Below are positions 27,354 to 37,093 of a stretch of DNA of 64,000 nucleotides, piece after piece (within the stretch, counting starts at the first letter, position 1; each line of letters begins with the position of its first letter). This DNA comes from Nakamurella antarctica (GTDB taxonomy: Bacteria; Actinomycetota; Actinomycetes; Mycobacteriales; Nakamurellaceae): the NCBI RefSeq assembly GCF_003860405.1, contig NZ_CP034170.1, positions 1,674,001 to 1,738,000 on the forward strand, in the 5' to 3' direction. A program made the translations under genes and the position numbers. Under the pieces are notes generated by a model. The model did not search any database. It was not told the origin of the DNA and was given only the letters and a program-made list of their open reading frames with translations.

Positions 27354-28928
27354 ATGCCCACGTACACAGCGCCAGGGGTCTACATCGAGGAGGTTGTTTC
27401 GTCCCAGAAGGTGCTCTCCTCAGCTCCTACAGCGATTGCAGCCTTTGTCGGCTTCACTGAAAAGGTTCCGACGGATGATCCCAATGACCCCGAAGGTTTG
27501 GCCCCGCGGCTGGTCACCAGTTGGACTCAATTCGAAAGCCTCTACGGCAGTTTCGTCAAAGGTGCCATCCTCCCGCTGTCTGTCTACGGGTACTTCGCTA
27601 ACGGCGGATCCATTGCTTACATAGTGCGAATCCCGAACACCACGCCTTCCGGTGAGCCAGCCCGCCGCGAACTGCCCGCAGCTGATCGCGCGCTGGGACT
27701 TCCCCTTGCTGTGGAAAGTCTAGAGCCGGACGCAGATATCGCGCTGGCCATCAACAGCTCGGACGAGTCACCTTCTGTGGATGGCAGCGAGCCCGACGGG
27801 CCCAACCCTTTCGACCTGACGGTCCTCGTTCAAGGTGTGGCTGTAGAGACATTCCCTGGCCTCACACTCGCCTCCGTCGCCAAGGCGGTAAACGGGGTCT
27901 CCACCAAGATCAAGGTAGAGGTCCTACTCGATGCAAAGACCGACATCTCCTCCCAGATAGAGGTTCTCAAACCTGGGGTGTACCCACTTGAGAAGTCTTC
28001 ACCTATCCCGGTCCCCGTGACCGGGCGTAAATTCGCGGGCTCGGAAACAGCCCGCGCGGGCATTAACGGCCTCGCGGTCGCGGAGGACGTGACGATGGTG
28101 ATCGTCCCCGACCTCGTGACCGCCGCGACGAAGGAAGACGGGACCATCGACCTGGGTCTGTGGAAGGCAGTGCAGACGTCGTTGATCACGCACTGCGAAC
28201 TCAACGGCAACAGGATGGCCATCCTCGATGCGCCCCCCGGAATGAGCCCACAGCAAATCAAGGAATGGCGCAGCGATGTCGCCATGTACGACTCGGCCTA
28301 CGCTGCCTTGTACTACCCCTGGATCAAGGTCGAAAACCCGATCGGCACGAACGGTGACGCGGAAGTCTTTGTCCCACCAAGCGGCCACGTCGCGGGAGTG
28401 TGGGCACGTACTGACGAGACTCGGGGTGTGTGGAAGGCGCCGGCAAACGACACCATCCGTGGTGTCCTGGATGTCGAATATGGGGTCACTCAGAACGAGC
28501 AGGGCTTGCTCAATCCGATTGGTATCAACTGCATCCGACCGTTTGGTACTCGTGGCATCCGGATCTGGGGCGCGCGCACGCTGGCTAGTGACAGCGATTG
28601 GCGCTACATCAACGTCCGACGCCTTTTCAACATGGTGGAAGCTACCATCGCCGAAGGCACCCAATTCGCTGTTTTCGAGCCGAACGATATGGCTCTCTGG
28701 GAGGGCATAAAGCGGACGCTGAACTCCTTCCTACGCGGGTTGTGGAGCGCCGGAGCTCTGTTTGGTGCTTCCGCGGACCAAGCCTTCTATGTCAAATGTG
28801 ACGCCGAAACCAACCCTCCGGAGTCGATTGATCAGGGTCTGTTGATCGTTGAGGTCGGTATTGCACCGGTCAAGCCCGCCGAATTCGTGGTGTTCCGCAT
28901 TGCCCAGCACAAGCAGGGCGCTAGCTAA
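27354..28928 (+). CDS. Contractile tail sheath protein
   Basis: The 524-residue product is a phage-tail sheath subunit of the eCIS type. It begins PTYTAPGVYIEEV, the typical N-terminus that links sheath subunits, and ends with the conserved C-terminal domain containing WRYINVRRLFNMVEATI and FVVFRIAQHKQGAS. Sheath subunits surround the tube and contract to drive it through a membrane. AGGAG lies five bases before the ATG at 27354; a GTG six bases earlier is less well placed. Only one sheath gene is present in this locus, whereas Afp and PVC have three. Confidence 0.95.
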   Translation: MPTYTAPGVYIEEVVSSQKVLSSAPTAIAAFVGFTEKVPTDDPNDPEGLAPRLVTSWTQFESLYGSFVKGAILPLSVYGYFANGGSIAYIVRIPNTTPSGEPARRELPAADRALGLPLAVESLEPDADIALAINSSDESPSVDGSEPDGPNPFDLTVLVQGVAVETFPGLTLASVAKAVNGVSTKIKVEVLLDAKTDISSQIEVLKPGVYPLEKSSPIPVPVTGRKFAGSETARAGINGLAVAEDVTMVIVPDLVTAATKEDGTIDLGLWKAVQTSLITHCELNGNRMAILDAPPGMSPQQIKEWRSDVAMYDSAYAALYYPWIKVENPIGTNGDAEVFVPPSGHVAGVWARTDETRGVWKAPANDTIRGVLDVEYGVTQNEQGLLNPIGINCIRPFGTRGIRIWGARTLASDSDWRYINVRRLFNMVEATIAEGTQFAVFEPNDMALWEGIKRTLNSFLRGLWSAGALFGASADQAFYVKCDAETNPPESIDQGLLIVEVGIAPVKPAEFVVFRIAQHKQGAS

Positions 28929-28977
28929 ACCGCCGTCGATCTTTTCTTGTAAGTGACCCCAGAACTGGAGAACCGCG

Positions 28978-29457
28978 ATGCCGAATGACCTCATTAATAC
29001 CGATCCGCTGATAGCCCAAAACTTCTTTCTCGAAATTGATGGCGCCGTCCTCTCGACCCTGTCCGGTGTATCCGGGTTGGACGTTGAGATGGAAGTCGCT
29101 ATGACCCAACAGGTAGGTAAAGACGGTAAATCTCAGACCGTCAAGACGCTCGCCGGCCGTAACAAGGCGCCGGATCTTTCCCTTACCCGGATGGCTCCGG
29201 CGGACTCTACTGCAGACAACCTGTGGAAGTGGTTCAACGATATTTACAACAAGGGAATTAAGATCGGCGACCGGACGAACCACCGCAAAAGCGGGTCGAT
29301 CGTGATGTACGACTCCACGCACACAGAAGTCGCGCGGTTCAACTTCACGAACGGCTGGCCGTCCAAAATCTCCACCGACGCCCTGTCGGTAGATTCCAAC
29401 GATCCCGTCAAGGAAACCATCACCCTGACTATAGAAAAGCTCGAGCGGGTCAAGTGA
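28978..29457 (+). CDS. Tail tube protein (gp19-like, main tube)
   Basis: This 159-residue protein matches eCIS inner-tube proteins (T4 gp19-like). It has the N-terminal pattern DPLIAQNFFLEIDGAVLSTL, the mid-region GLDVEMEVAMTQQ and the end VKETITLTIEKLERVK. Hexamers of such subunits stack to form the tube that carries effectors. GGAG precedes the ATG, and the stop overlaps the next gene. A second, more divergent tube-like protein is encoded at 30125, so this copy is the likely main tube protein and the other the tube initiator. Confidence 0.93.
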   Translation: MPNDLINTDPLIAQNFFLEIDGAVLSTLSGVSGLDVEMEVAMTQQVGKDGKSQTVKTLAGRNKAPDLSLTRMAPADSTADNLWKWFNDIYNKGIKIGDRTNHRKSGSIVMYDSTHTEVARFNFTNGWPSKISTDALSVDSNDPVKETITLTIEKLERVK

Positions 29458-29957
29458 GCTTGAAGACTTCGTACGAGTTCACCCTGCCCCGGGGCTATAT
29501 CGATCGTCACGGTGCGTTGCACACCGCTGGCACGATGAGGTTAGCCACGGCGCGGGATGAGCTCGAACCTCTGCGGGACCCCACTATCCAAGGACCGGAT
29601 GACCCACGCCTCACGGTGCTGATCCTGGCCCGCGTGGTACAGACTCTGGGAAGCCTGGAAATGGTAACCCCACACGAGATCGAAGGTCTTTTCGCTGCCG
29701 ATCTTGCGTTCCTGCAGGACTTTTATGGCGTTATCAACTTTGGTAACCAGGCCGAGTACGAGGCTCTGCTGGCTGCTCAGGCTGCGTCTGAGCCGTTGAC
29801 CGGGGCAACACCTGTCACTACTCCCGCAGCCACTGCCAGTTCCGAATCGCGTGGCCCGGACTCCGAAGCTACTTCGCTTGAACCCGCGGAATACTCAGCG
29901 CCGCCCAGGGCGACGTACCGTGCACGCGTGGAGGAGATGCCGCGAGAGTCGCGGTGA
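29454..29957 (+). CDS. Small eCIS tail assembly protein
   Basis: The 167-residue protein starts at a GTG overlapping the tube stop. Its first 110 residues (TSYEFTLPRGYIDRHGALH, then RLATARDELEPLRDP and LTVLILARVVQTLGSL) resemble the tail-assembly proteins that follow tube genes in phage-tail-like clusters. These may act as chaperones or length-related assembly factors that are not kept in the particle. The last 50 residues are a Thr/Ala/Ser-rich, probably disordered tail. The family is recognised by position and sequence pattern; no experiment-based role is assigned. Confidence 0.75.
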   Translation: MSLKTSYEFTLPRGYIDRHGALHTAGTMRLATARDELEPLRDPTIQGPDDPRLTVLILARVVQTLGSLEMVTPHEIEGLFAADLAFLQDFYGVINFGNQAEYEALLAAQAASEPLTGATPVTTPAATASSESRGPDSEATSLEPAEYSAPPRATYRARVEEMPRESR

Positions 29958-29964
29958 TCGGCAC

Positions 29965-30138
29965 ATGTTGCGCTACCCGGCAGAAGTGATCTGGCAGGAG
30001 ATCGCATATCTGGCCTACCACCTGCATTGGCCAATGGACGATTTGCTTGACCTAGAACATATGGACCGGGTGCGGATGGTCCGTGCAGTTGCTGGTCTGA
30101 ACGAAAGAGCATGGGAGTCGGTCCGTGAATTTGCCTGA
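29965..30138 (+). CDS. DUF6760-like small eCIS protein
   Basis: The 57-residue protein reads MLRYPAEVIWQEIAYLAYHL, then HWPMDDLLDLEHMDRVRMV. It fits the small helical family found between tube genes of eCIS and phage-tail-like loci (DUF6760). Its end overlaps the start of the second tube gene, so the two are probably co-translated. It has the position of Afp6-type small proteins, whose role is unknown. No good ribosome site is seen, which fits coupling with the gene before it. Confidence 0.75.
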   Translation: MLRYPAEVIWQEIAYLAYHLHWPMDDLLDLEHMDRVRMVRAVAGLNERAWESVREFA

Positions 30139-30604
30139 GGGTGCCACGCCTTTGGGCGGCGAGCCGAGCCTCACGTCTCGATTTCTCTTTGAAGTCGACG
30201 GTGTTGAAATCGGCCTGTTTGGCAGCATCAAAGGACTTCAGGTGAGCGCCACAGTCGAAGAGGTCGTGGAGGGCGGACAAAACGGCTTTACGCACAAGCT
30301 GCCGGGTCGACTCGAATGGCCGTCCATTACTTTCAGCCGCGGTCTTACCCAGGCGGACGCGCTGTTCGAATGGATGAACAAAACTTCGGGTGAAGGGTTT
30401 GCGGCTGCGGGTAACACAGTGGTGCGCAGATCGGGGGCGATTACTGCGATTTCCTCGGCTGGCGACAGGCTTCGCTCCTGGAATCTCGAAGCAGTAATGC
30501 CGATTAGATGGAAAGGGCCGGACTTCGACGTCGATAACAGCAATGCGCTCTCAGAAGAGTTAGAGATAGTTCATCACGGCTTCGTCCCGGCGACCAAAAA
30601 ATGA
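30125..30604 (+). CDS. Second tail tube-like protein (probable tube initiator)
   Basis: The 159-residue protein is a gp19-like tube protein: RFLFEVDGVEIGLFGSIKGL, then VEEVVEGGQNGFTHKLPGRL and WPSITFSRGLTQ, ending ALSEELEIVHHGFVP. The HKLPGR motif and the separate position match Afp5/PVC5-type tube initiators, which sit on the spike and start tube polymerisation. The start is GTG at 30125 with GGAG upstream, overlapping the small DUF6760-like gene. Its stop overlaps the ATG of the disordered-protein gene. Confidence 0.9.
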   Translation: MNLPEGATPLGGEPSLTSRFLFEVDGVEIGLFGSIKGLQVSATVEEVVEGGQNGFTHKLPGRLEWPSITFSRGLTQADALFEWMNKTSGEGFAAAGNTVVRRSGAITAISSAGDRLRSWNLEAVMPIRWKGPDFDVDNSNALSEELEIVHHGFVPATKK

Positions 30605-33600
30605 CGGACCCCTCCCCGAGCGTGGGTGTTCGGTCAGAAACCGCGGAGTCACGACCTACCCTGGGCCGTGAGGCCATCCGTCGTTGGGGGCGACCAGGCC
30701 CGCCAGGTCGTCAACGCCCGGCGCCCCTAGGGTCGGTTGCCCTGGGAGCGAGCCGATTTGCTGCGGGCCTGACGCAGGCTTCCCCCGTTCGTCGGCGATT
30801 GGCCGGCCCCGGAGACATCAGTACCCCGCGCGCCGCCGGCACTGTCCGTCCGCCCCGGTGGTGGACGCCAGGGCAGGTGCCGGCGGAATCTACCTGGGGA
30901 GCTTCTGCAGAACCGCGCGCATTCCCGCAAAGTCGCGGACTTCGACGGTCGTCATCCACTTTGCCCGATGAGAAGTCCTACCTTCCAGGCGTAATGGTTG
31001 CCAAGATGGCGAGCAGCGTCATTCCCGTTCGCCGAATCCCCGATGTTCGTGCCGCAGGGACAATGACTGGCGCCGTGAAGCTGGTCCTACCTCGGCCATC
31101 TCCACCGGTAGGTGCCCCTGTTCAACGCGACACCTTCCCCCACGACAATTCCAGCAAGGACCGCGGCCAGCCGGGGACGTCAAAGGGGGACGGCGACGGG
31201 CACCAGCGATCGGCTGGAGCCGTTCCCCGCACCACGCCTGAAGGCACGTCGGCGGACACTGCTGCGCCAGCGTGGCGCCAGCGCTTGTCACGAGGGGTTG
31301 GGCACTTCGCCATCCCAGCGCGCAAGGCCAATGGGACGACACACGCCGCCGCCTCTGCTGACCGTGTGCGGCGACACGGCCTGCAATCGCCAGCATCTCG
31401 CTCCGATCGGCTCGCTGCCACGCCGTCACAGACGGCCCAGCCCGCGGCTACCCCCGCACCCACAGGTCTTTCGCGAGGCACGTTGGAGCGCACCGGCGTC
31501 TTCGACTCCGCAGGAGCTACTTCTATCGCTCACGCCACGACGGCGGCCATAGCGAAACCGTCGACCGCAGCGGCAGTTTCAGGCTGGCGGACACCCGCAG
31601 AGATGGCTCTCAGCCCGGTGCACACCACCGCCCCCGCGACTGCCACGCGCTCGAACGAGCAAATTCGCCTCGCCAAGACTGGGCACGATGAAGTAGTTGA
31701 CATAGCGGCCCCGGGAGCTGGCGTTCCTGCTTTGGCGCATCCCGAACTCCCGGCTGCACGAACAGGCGGAGCTAAAACTCCACCGGCGCAGGCACCACAC
31801 ACTGTTGAGACTGAGTCTGTCTCGGCGCATCCAGCTTCGGCGGGGCCAGGCCTAGTGGGCCGGCTGCGCCGCACTGTGATGTCTCGTTTGCCTCTCGGTC
31901 TTGCGTCGTTGCCCTCGCCAGACCCCGTGGCCTCAAGTATTCACACGAGGGTGCCGGTCGCCGCCCGCTACACAAGTCCAGCATTGCGGCCACCGGTCGG
32001 CGCCCATACATCACCCACCAGCAGTACTGAGTCTGGCAAGACTATCGCTGGCAGCACTGGAAAGGGCGGCCCGGTCGCGCCGGCCACGCTTGCGGGAGTG
32101 AATCCGGGGATTCCTGCTTCAGTTGCGAGCGTTGGTGCTCAGGCATCGGTGTTCGCGTCATCAAACAGCTCCGTGCCGCCCCAATCTGCGCCGACCCACC
32201 CTGTTTCGACCAACTCTGCGCCGACCCACTCTATTTCGTCCGACTCTGTTTCGACCAACTCTGCGCCGAAAGCGCCCGCGAATCTGGCAACGTCAGGGCT
32301 CGTCACCAGCCCGGAAACGCCAGCTGCCACACCGAGCGCAGAACAGCGTGGCGTAGGTGTACCTGGGTCTGCATTGCCCTTCTCGCACTTATCCAGCGCT
32401 TCGGCCGCAGCAAAGTTGTCTCCTAGCGAAGAGTTCTCACCGCCATCTAGCGTCATGTCGCACCAAGGCTCACCCGGCGTATTCCGCGAGCGAGGAAAAG
32501 GCCTGGTACTGCACCGTTCTTTGGCTAACTCTTTTAGGGTTCGGACAACTGGCCCGACTGAACACGCCCAGGAACCTGCTTTCTCGGCATCAGCGGCGGC
32601 GACCAACTCCCCCGCAACCACAGCGCGCTTCGTGACTGCACAGCTCCAGCCTCCGCACATTGTGGGCAGTCCCCTCGACATCGCCGCACGGAATCCACCG
32701 CACCTCACGCGCCCGCTATGGCTCGGTGCCGCGGCCCCTGCGGTGCAGCGCGAGAAGACGGAATCGGTCACCCCGTCAAACGGTTCAGATCACGATCCCG
32801 CCACCGGAATACATACCCGCGCGTTCATGCCCGCCGATGCGCGGGGGTTGGCGAAACGTCAGACAGTACCGAAAAGTGCTGACCGAGCAAGCAATTCGAG
32901 CCAAGGGAGCGCCACAGCTTCACCCGCTGCCCCAGCACACACCACTTCCCTCACTCAGGCCCCTCCCCGCAAAAGCCACCAGCCGTTGCGGCGATATTCT
33001 CTCTCGTCTGCGCTGAAATTCACGGTGGCATTCTCCCGAGGTGAGAGTAGGGGTGCTAAATCCGCGCCCATGGGTGAGCACCATCGGACTGATGGGGCAT
33101 GGGCTAGCAGCAAGGTCATGAATAGCGCGCCCAAGCCAATCCTTGGCAGACTCACCCGCACGCCCCCAACCGCTCTTTCGTCGCATCGTCGGGTCCTTGC
33201 CAGCTTGAGGCCTACTTCCTCCGATGCCGCCGGTATTGGCGCGGCTTACAGGAGCTTGCCTTCGGGCCCAGCCACGAGCAGTGCGGGAGCGGGCCGTCTC
33301 GGGTCGACCCCTGCTGTTCCGGCCCATCTCGGCTTGCGCGTTGTCGGCACGGCTGGTGCAGATAATGGGGGCGCACCAGGAACACTGCCTATCGCTTCCA
33401 GCTACCGCATCGTCCCGTCAGAGCCTGGCGCGGTTCAGCTTCGGCGTGTCACAGCGGGCGCTGCATCGATCAGTTCCCGCTCTCACCCTGGGCGTGTTCG
33501 TCCGATTGGTCCACATCGACCTGCGACTGGCAAGCAACCGGCACGCGACTCGGTGGGACGAGCCATGGGTCCGCTCTCAGACGGCAGATCTTCCGGCACC

Positions 33601-34479
33601 GGACGACCCGGCTCCGGACACTCTGGCGGGGCCGGTACTTCTCAGATTCCGCCGCTCCAGCCTGCGCGTGGGTCTGGGCCTCCCCGGGGCTCGGCGACAT
33701 CCAACAGACAAGAAATGGGCCTGCCCGGATCAATCACTGCAGGGGTGAACGCACTCGGTGATACCGGCACAAGACACGCCCACTCCACCGTCACCGCATC
33801 CGCGCCTGCTCCCATCCGTCGCCTGCGCGGGACCGTAAGCGCGCAGAGTGTGCCAAGCGGCACTTGGGAAGCGGCGATGCCCGCGGCCGGACCGTATTCG
33901 GTCGACATGTCGTCTCGGGACTTCACTTCCGGCTTGGGATCAAGCCCATTTCGCACCATCGCCGCAGGCACTCCTACAGTGATGACACGCGGGAAAGTAC
34001 TCCCCCCGCGCGGTATTTCCAAAGCACGGTCCTTGTCATCGGTGCCGTCAGCCCCCTTGTCTGACATGTCCGTATCCGAAACCATCACATCTCACCTAGG
34101 ACAAGGTGTTGGTTCGCGCACAGGGGGTTCGTTGGTGGACCGCGTGCCGGCAAGCAGCTTCCTTCGACGCACACCGCTTTCCTCATCGCAGAGCAATGGG
34201 AGCTCGGGATCTGGCGTCCACCGCAGCGCCGAAGGCTCAGTGCACCGCACCATCGTGCCATCGCAGTCTTCGCAGTTATCGGGCCCACCACTACCGTTGG
34301 TAGCCCTTATGAGGGGAAACGTCATGTCAAGTGAGGATTCCGGTTCGACGTCGATCGACGAACAGCTTTCTGCCCAAGAATGGGCCGAACTCGTCGATGT
34401 GATCGTCGACCGGCTCGAGGATCGCGTGATCGACGAACTCGCTAGGCGAGGTCGTCGCACGAATCACGATGTGTTTTGA
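30601..34479 (+). CDS. Large disordered Ser/Thr/Pro/Ala-rich protein of the eCIS operon
   Basis: The 1292-residue protein has no recognisable fold for almost its whole length. It is rich in Ser, Thr, Pro, Ala, Gly and Arg, with very few aromatic residues. A short imperfect repeat around 32170-32275 encodes phrases such as SAPTHPVSTNSAP. Only the last 45 residues look folded: SIDEQLSAQEWAELVDVIVD followed by RLEDRVIDELARRGRR, a likely amphipathic helix pair. It has no signal peptide or membrane helix. ATGA overlap with the tube initiator and position before the LysM gene show it belongs to the particle or its assembly. No canonical tape-measure protein is seen, so it could take that place, or be lumen cargo. 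This is inference. Confidence 0.8.
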   Translation: MTDPSPSVGVRSETAESRPTLGREAIRRWGRPGPPGRQRPAPLGSVALGASRFAAGLTQASPVRRRLAGPGDISTPRAAGTVRPPRWWTPGQVPAESTWGASAEPRAFPQSRGLRRSSSTLPDEKSYLPGVMVAKMASSVIPVRRIPDVRAAGTMTGAVKLVLPRPSPPVGAPVQRDTFPHDNSSKDRGQPGTSKGDGDGHQRSAGAVPRTTPEGTSADTAAPAWRQRLSRGVGHFAIPARKANGTTHAAASADRVRRHGLQSPASRSDRLAATPSQTAQPAATPAPTGLSRGTLERTGVFDSAGATSIAHATTAAIAKPSTAAAVSGWRTPAEMALSPVHTTAPATATRSNEQIRLAKTGHDEVVDIAAPGAGVPALAHPELPAARTGGAKTPPAQAPHTVETESVSAHPASAGPGLVGRLRRTVMSRLPLGLASLPSPDPVASSIHTRVPVAARYTSPALRPPVGAHTSPTSSTESGKTIAGSTGKGGPVAPATLAGVNPGIPASVASVGAQASVFASSNSSVPPQSAPTHPVSTNSAPTHSISSDSVSTNSAPKAPANLATSGLVTSPETPAATPSAEQRGVGVPGSALPFSHLSSASAAAKLSPSEEFSPPSSVMSHQGSPGVFRERGKGLVLHRSLANSFRVRTTGPTEHAQEPAFSASAAATNSPATTARFVTAQLQPPHIVGSPLDIAARNPPHLTRPLWLGAAAPAVQREKTESVTPSNGSDHDPATGIHTRAFMPADARGLAKRQTVPKSADRASNSSQGSATASPAAPAHTTSLTQAPPRKSHQPLRRYSLSSALKFTVAFSRGESRGAKSAPMGEHHRTDGAWASSKVMNSAPKPILGRLTRTPPTALSSHRRVLASLRPTSSDAAGIGAAYRSLPSGPATSSAGAGRLGSTPAVPAHLGLRVVGTAGADNGGAPGTLPIASSYRIVPSEPGAVQLRRVTAGAASISSRSHPGRVRPIGPHRPATGKQPARDSVGRAMGPLSDGRSSGTGRPGSGHSGGAGTSQIPPLQPARGSGPPRGSATSNRQEMGLPGSITAGVNALGDTGTRHAHSTVTASAPAPIRRLRGTVSAQSVPSGTWEAAMPAAGPYSVDMSSRDFTSGLGSSPFRTIAAGTPTVMTRGKVLPPRGISKARSLSSVPSAPLSDMSVSETITSHLGQGVGSRTGGSLVDRVPASSFLRRTPLSSSQSNGSSGSGVHRSAEGSVHRTIVPSQSSQLSGPPLPLVALMRGNVMSSEDSGSTSIDEQLSAQEWAELVDVIVDRLEDRVIDELARRGRRTNHDVF

Positions 34480-34580
34480 TGTGCGCTTCGGTAGAGAATG
34501 AAAACGTGCGTAGAAACTAATGTAGATGCTCATAGATCACGGCATGCGGTCAGCAGCCAGGAAGGAAGCGGGGCGGCGAA

Positions 34581-35237
34581 ATGGCTTTGACAGAGAAGGC
34601 CTATCTAAAGATCGAGAAGTCCGCAGATAATATCCCTTGCATGTTTAATCCGAGCGAACTAACACTCTCGCAAAGTAACGACTGGGACAGTAAGCCTGCG
34701 CCGGGAAAAGGCGCGCCACAAATCAGTTTTAAAGGCGTCAAATCTGGCACTATGTCGCTCTCCCTCGTTTTCGACACCACGTCTACCGGTGAGACTGTCA
34801 CCATTCATACCAACAAGGTAATGGCATTGATGGACATTGACGAGTCCCTCCCCGGAACCGATAAGACGACACGAAACGCAAGGCCGCCCACTGTCACCTT
34901 TCACTGGGGAAATTTCCATTCTTTTGAGGCAGTAGCAACCGGTCTCAAACTTACCTTTACCTACTTTTCTTCCACCGGGACCCCCCTACGTGCCAAAATT
35001 GATTTGGATCTCATGCAGTTCAAAGATCCAGATCAACATCCAAAACAGAATCCTACGTCCGGCACTCCGGAGCCTCATCGGGTACACCGTGTGAAGCCCG
35101 GGGAGACACTTGATCGCATCTCCGCTCAGTATTACGGGGACAGCACAAAATGGCGACAAATTGCCACTGCCAACACCATTTCCGACCCGTTGGCGATCAG
35201 AGTGGGCTCCTTGCTGTCCATCCCGCGGAACCACTAA
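34581..35237 (+). CDS. LysM-containing baseplate hub adaptor (Afp7-like)
   Basis: The 218-residue protein has the N-terminal domain typical of eCIS hub adaptors (AYLKIEKSADNIPCMFNPSE, followed by LTLSQSNDW and MSLSLVFDTT) and a C-terminal LysM motif at about residues 165-215 (HRVKPGETLDRISAQYYGD, then WRQIATAN and GSLLSIPR). In Afp/PVC this protein binds the spike-tube junction and baseplate, T4 gp53-like. GGAAGG precedes the start. It is followed by the spike gene, as in other eCIS loci. Confidence 0.92.
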   Translation: MALTEKAYLKIEKSADNIPCMFNPSELTLSQSNDWDSKPAPGKGAPQISFKGVKSGTMSLSLVFDTTSTGETVTIHTNKVMALMDIDESLPGTDKTTRNARPPTVTFHWGNFHSFEAVATGLKLTFTYFSSTGTPLRAKIDLDLMQFKDPDQHPKQNPTSGTPEPHRVHRVKPGETLDRISAQYYGDSTKWRQIATANTISDPLAIRVGSLLSIPRNH

Positions 35238-35329
35238 CACTCGCCAGCGCCACCTGTATCCCATCTGCTCTATCAACTGCTATGTCAGGAAAACTGCGCC
35301 ACCCCCGCAGGGTTCGATCGGAGGAAACC

Positions 35330-37093
35330 ATGCCTGCTGCCACCAATGTTGGTGCAACAACACCCGAGATCAGGATTAATGGGCGAGAACTTGACGAGCT
35401 ATCCCTTGGAATGTTGTCGGTGATCAAGATTGAGTCGTGCCTTCGGATGTCGGCGCGTGCACTGATCCGATTTAGCGACCCCGGATATCTCATCAGCACG
35501 CCCGGGACTTTTGCGATTAATAATTCTGTCGTTGTCAGCACGTTGGGCGTGGTTCTCTTTAGCGGATCAGTCACCGGTGTGGAGCTGGAACACCATCAGG
35601 GTTCCGTGGATTTTATCGTGACGGCGGACGATAAAGCTTCCGCTTTAGCGCTGGGGTCCAAGGTCCGCACTTTCACTAATGTCACCATCAGCGACGTGGT
35701 AAAGACCATGCTTGCTGGCTATGGAATGAAGACAAAAATTGAGCCAACTGGAGTGGTCTATCCGTATTTGATCCAATCTGGAAGCGATTTGGACTTCATT
35801 AATGAACTCTGTGATCGAGTGGGTTTTGATTGGTGGGTGGAGGACGGCACCTTTGTGTTTGCCGCCCCTATAAATCTCCACACTCCGGTTAAGGTAGATA
35901 ACAGTGACGAATTATTCCAGTTCACTGTCAAAACCACCGCCTTGCACCCTGGCCAGACGACTGTGACGGGTTGGTGGTCGGGAAAGAAGCAGGCCGTTAC
36001 AGGGCAAGCAGACCTGGCCAAGGCGACCCTTAAGCCCGATGCAAATTTTGTGAAACCCTTCGTGGAGCCAGCACATCTGAGTGCTCTGAACAAGCTGACT
36101 CATGCAGGCTCTGTACCTCTGGATGCTGTGGAAGCCGGTGGATTAGCCAGGGCGATGGCGCAAAGGTGGGTGAGTCAAGCGGTTACAGCCAAGGGGGTGT
36201 GTTTCGGAAAGTCGGCCATCAAGGCCGGATGCGTACTTGCCATTGCCAATGCCGGACCAGCCTCCGGCAGTTATTACGTCACGCAGGTGGAGCACACTTA
36301 CTCCCGCAAAGGATTTCAGACGAAGTTCACCGCTGGGGATCGCCGATCTACGTCTATCGTCGATACGCTCAACGGCCCCGGCCGGGGGGCGGCTCGGGGC
36401 GCAATGGTGGTGGGTGTCGTGACCGCCCTTGCCAACGGTACCGACGAGCAACCGGCCGGGAACGTGAAAGTAAAATACCCCTCCATCGGCGACGGGGTCG
36501 AGAGCAACTGGGCCAGGGTGGTGTCGATCGGTGGTGGCAACGGCCGCGGGTTTACTTTCCTACCCGAAGTTAACGACGAAGTGATGGTGGCTTTCGAATC
36601 CGGAGACATGCGGCGCCCCATCGTACTAGGCGGGTTATTCAACACCACTGATCAGCCAGGCGATTTTGGGGTCAATGACGGAGCCGTTGACCGGCGGCGC
36701 ATTACCTCTAGACTCGGACATTCGCTCGAGTTTTCCGACGATGCAGATACCAAAGCGCAGCACATCGCGCTGGCACTGGCCGGTGGCAAACATACGGTGA
36801 AACTCGGAAAAGAAGCACTACTGGCCGAGGTCCCGGCGGGTGTGCCAATTACCGTCAAATCTGGTGACACAGTGGTAGAAATCAGCAAAGCGGGCGACAT
36901 CACCCTGTCCGGAAGCACGATCACCCTCAAGGCATCGAAGGACATCGAGCTTTCTGGGGCTAACGTCACCATCAAAGCCAACGTCAAGTTGGCCGCGTCG
37001 GCTGCGATCGTCGAAGTCAAGGCCTCCGCCAAAGCTGACCTCTCCGCTGGCGGGATAGTGGCTGTCAAGGGAGCGATGGTGCAGATCAACTGA
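35330..37093 (+). CDS. VgrG-like spike/hub protein (Afp8-like)
   Basis: The 587-residue protein joins the T4 gp27-like hub and gp5-like spike. The first 350 residues are the hub (PhageD-like), for example SVIKIESCLRMSARALIRF and LIQSGSDLDFINELCDRVGFD. Residues of about 365-460 are the OB-fold domain, with VVTALANGTDEQPAGNVKVK, SNWARVV and DMRRPIVLGGLFN. The end is a repetitive beta-prism with alternating TLSGSTITLKASKDIEL-type strands. It trimerises below the tube and is pushed first through the target membrane. GGAGG five bases before the ATG fixes the start at 35330. The frame extends 180 bp further upstream but over the LysM gene. Confidence 0.94.
   Translation: MPAATNVGATTPEIRINGRELDELSLGMLSVIKIESCLRMSARALIRFSDPGYLISTPGTFAINNSVVVSTLGVVLFSGSVTGVELEHHQGSVDFIVTADDKASALALGSKVRTFTNVTISDVVKTMLAGYGMKTKIEPTGVVYPYLIQSGSDLDFINELCDRVGFDWWVEDGTFVFAAPINLHTPVKVDNSDELFQFTVKTTALHPGQTTVTGWWSGKKQAVTGQADLAKATLKPDANFVKPFVEPAHLSALNKLTHAGSVPLDAVEAGGLARAMAQRWVSQAVTAKGVCFGKSAIKAGCVLAIANAGPASGSYYVTQVEHTYSRKGFQTKFTAGDRRSTSIVDTLNGPGRGAARGAMVVGVVTALANGTDEQPAGNVKVKYPSIGDGVESNWARVVSIGGGNGRGFTFLPEVNDEVMVAFESGDMRRPIVLGGLFNTTDQPGDFGVNDGAVDRRRITSRLGHSLEFSDDADTKAQHIALALAGGKHTVKLGKEALLAEVPAGVPITVKSGDTVVEISKAGDITLSGSTITLKASKDIELSGANVTIKANVKLAASAAIVEVKASAKADLSAGGIVAVKGAMVQIN

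Noticed and set aside
27071-27624. Small plus-strand frames before and over the sheath start, one with a CTRCG motif
   Set aside because: A single Cys pair is not enough for a zinc ribbon, and the frames run into the sheath gene without support.
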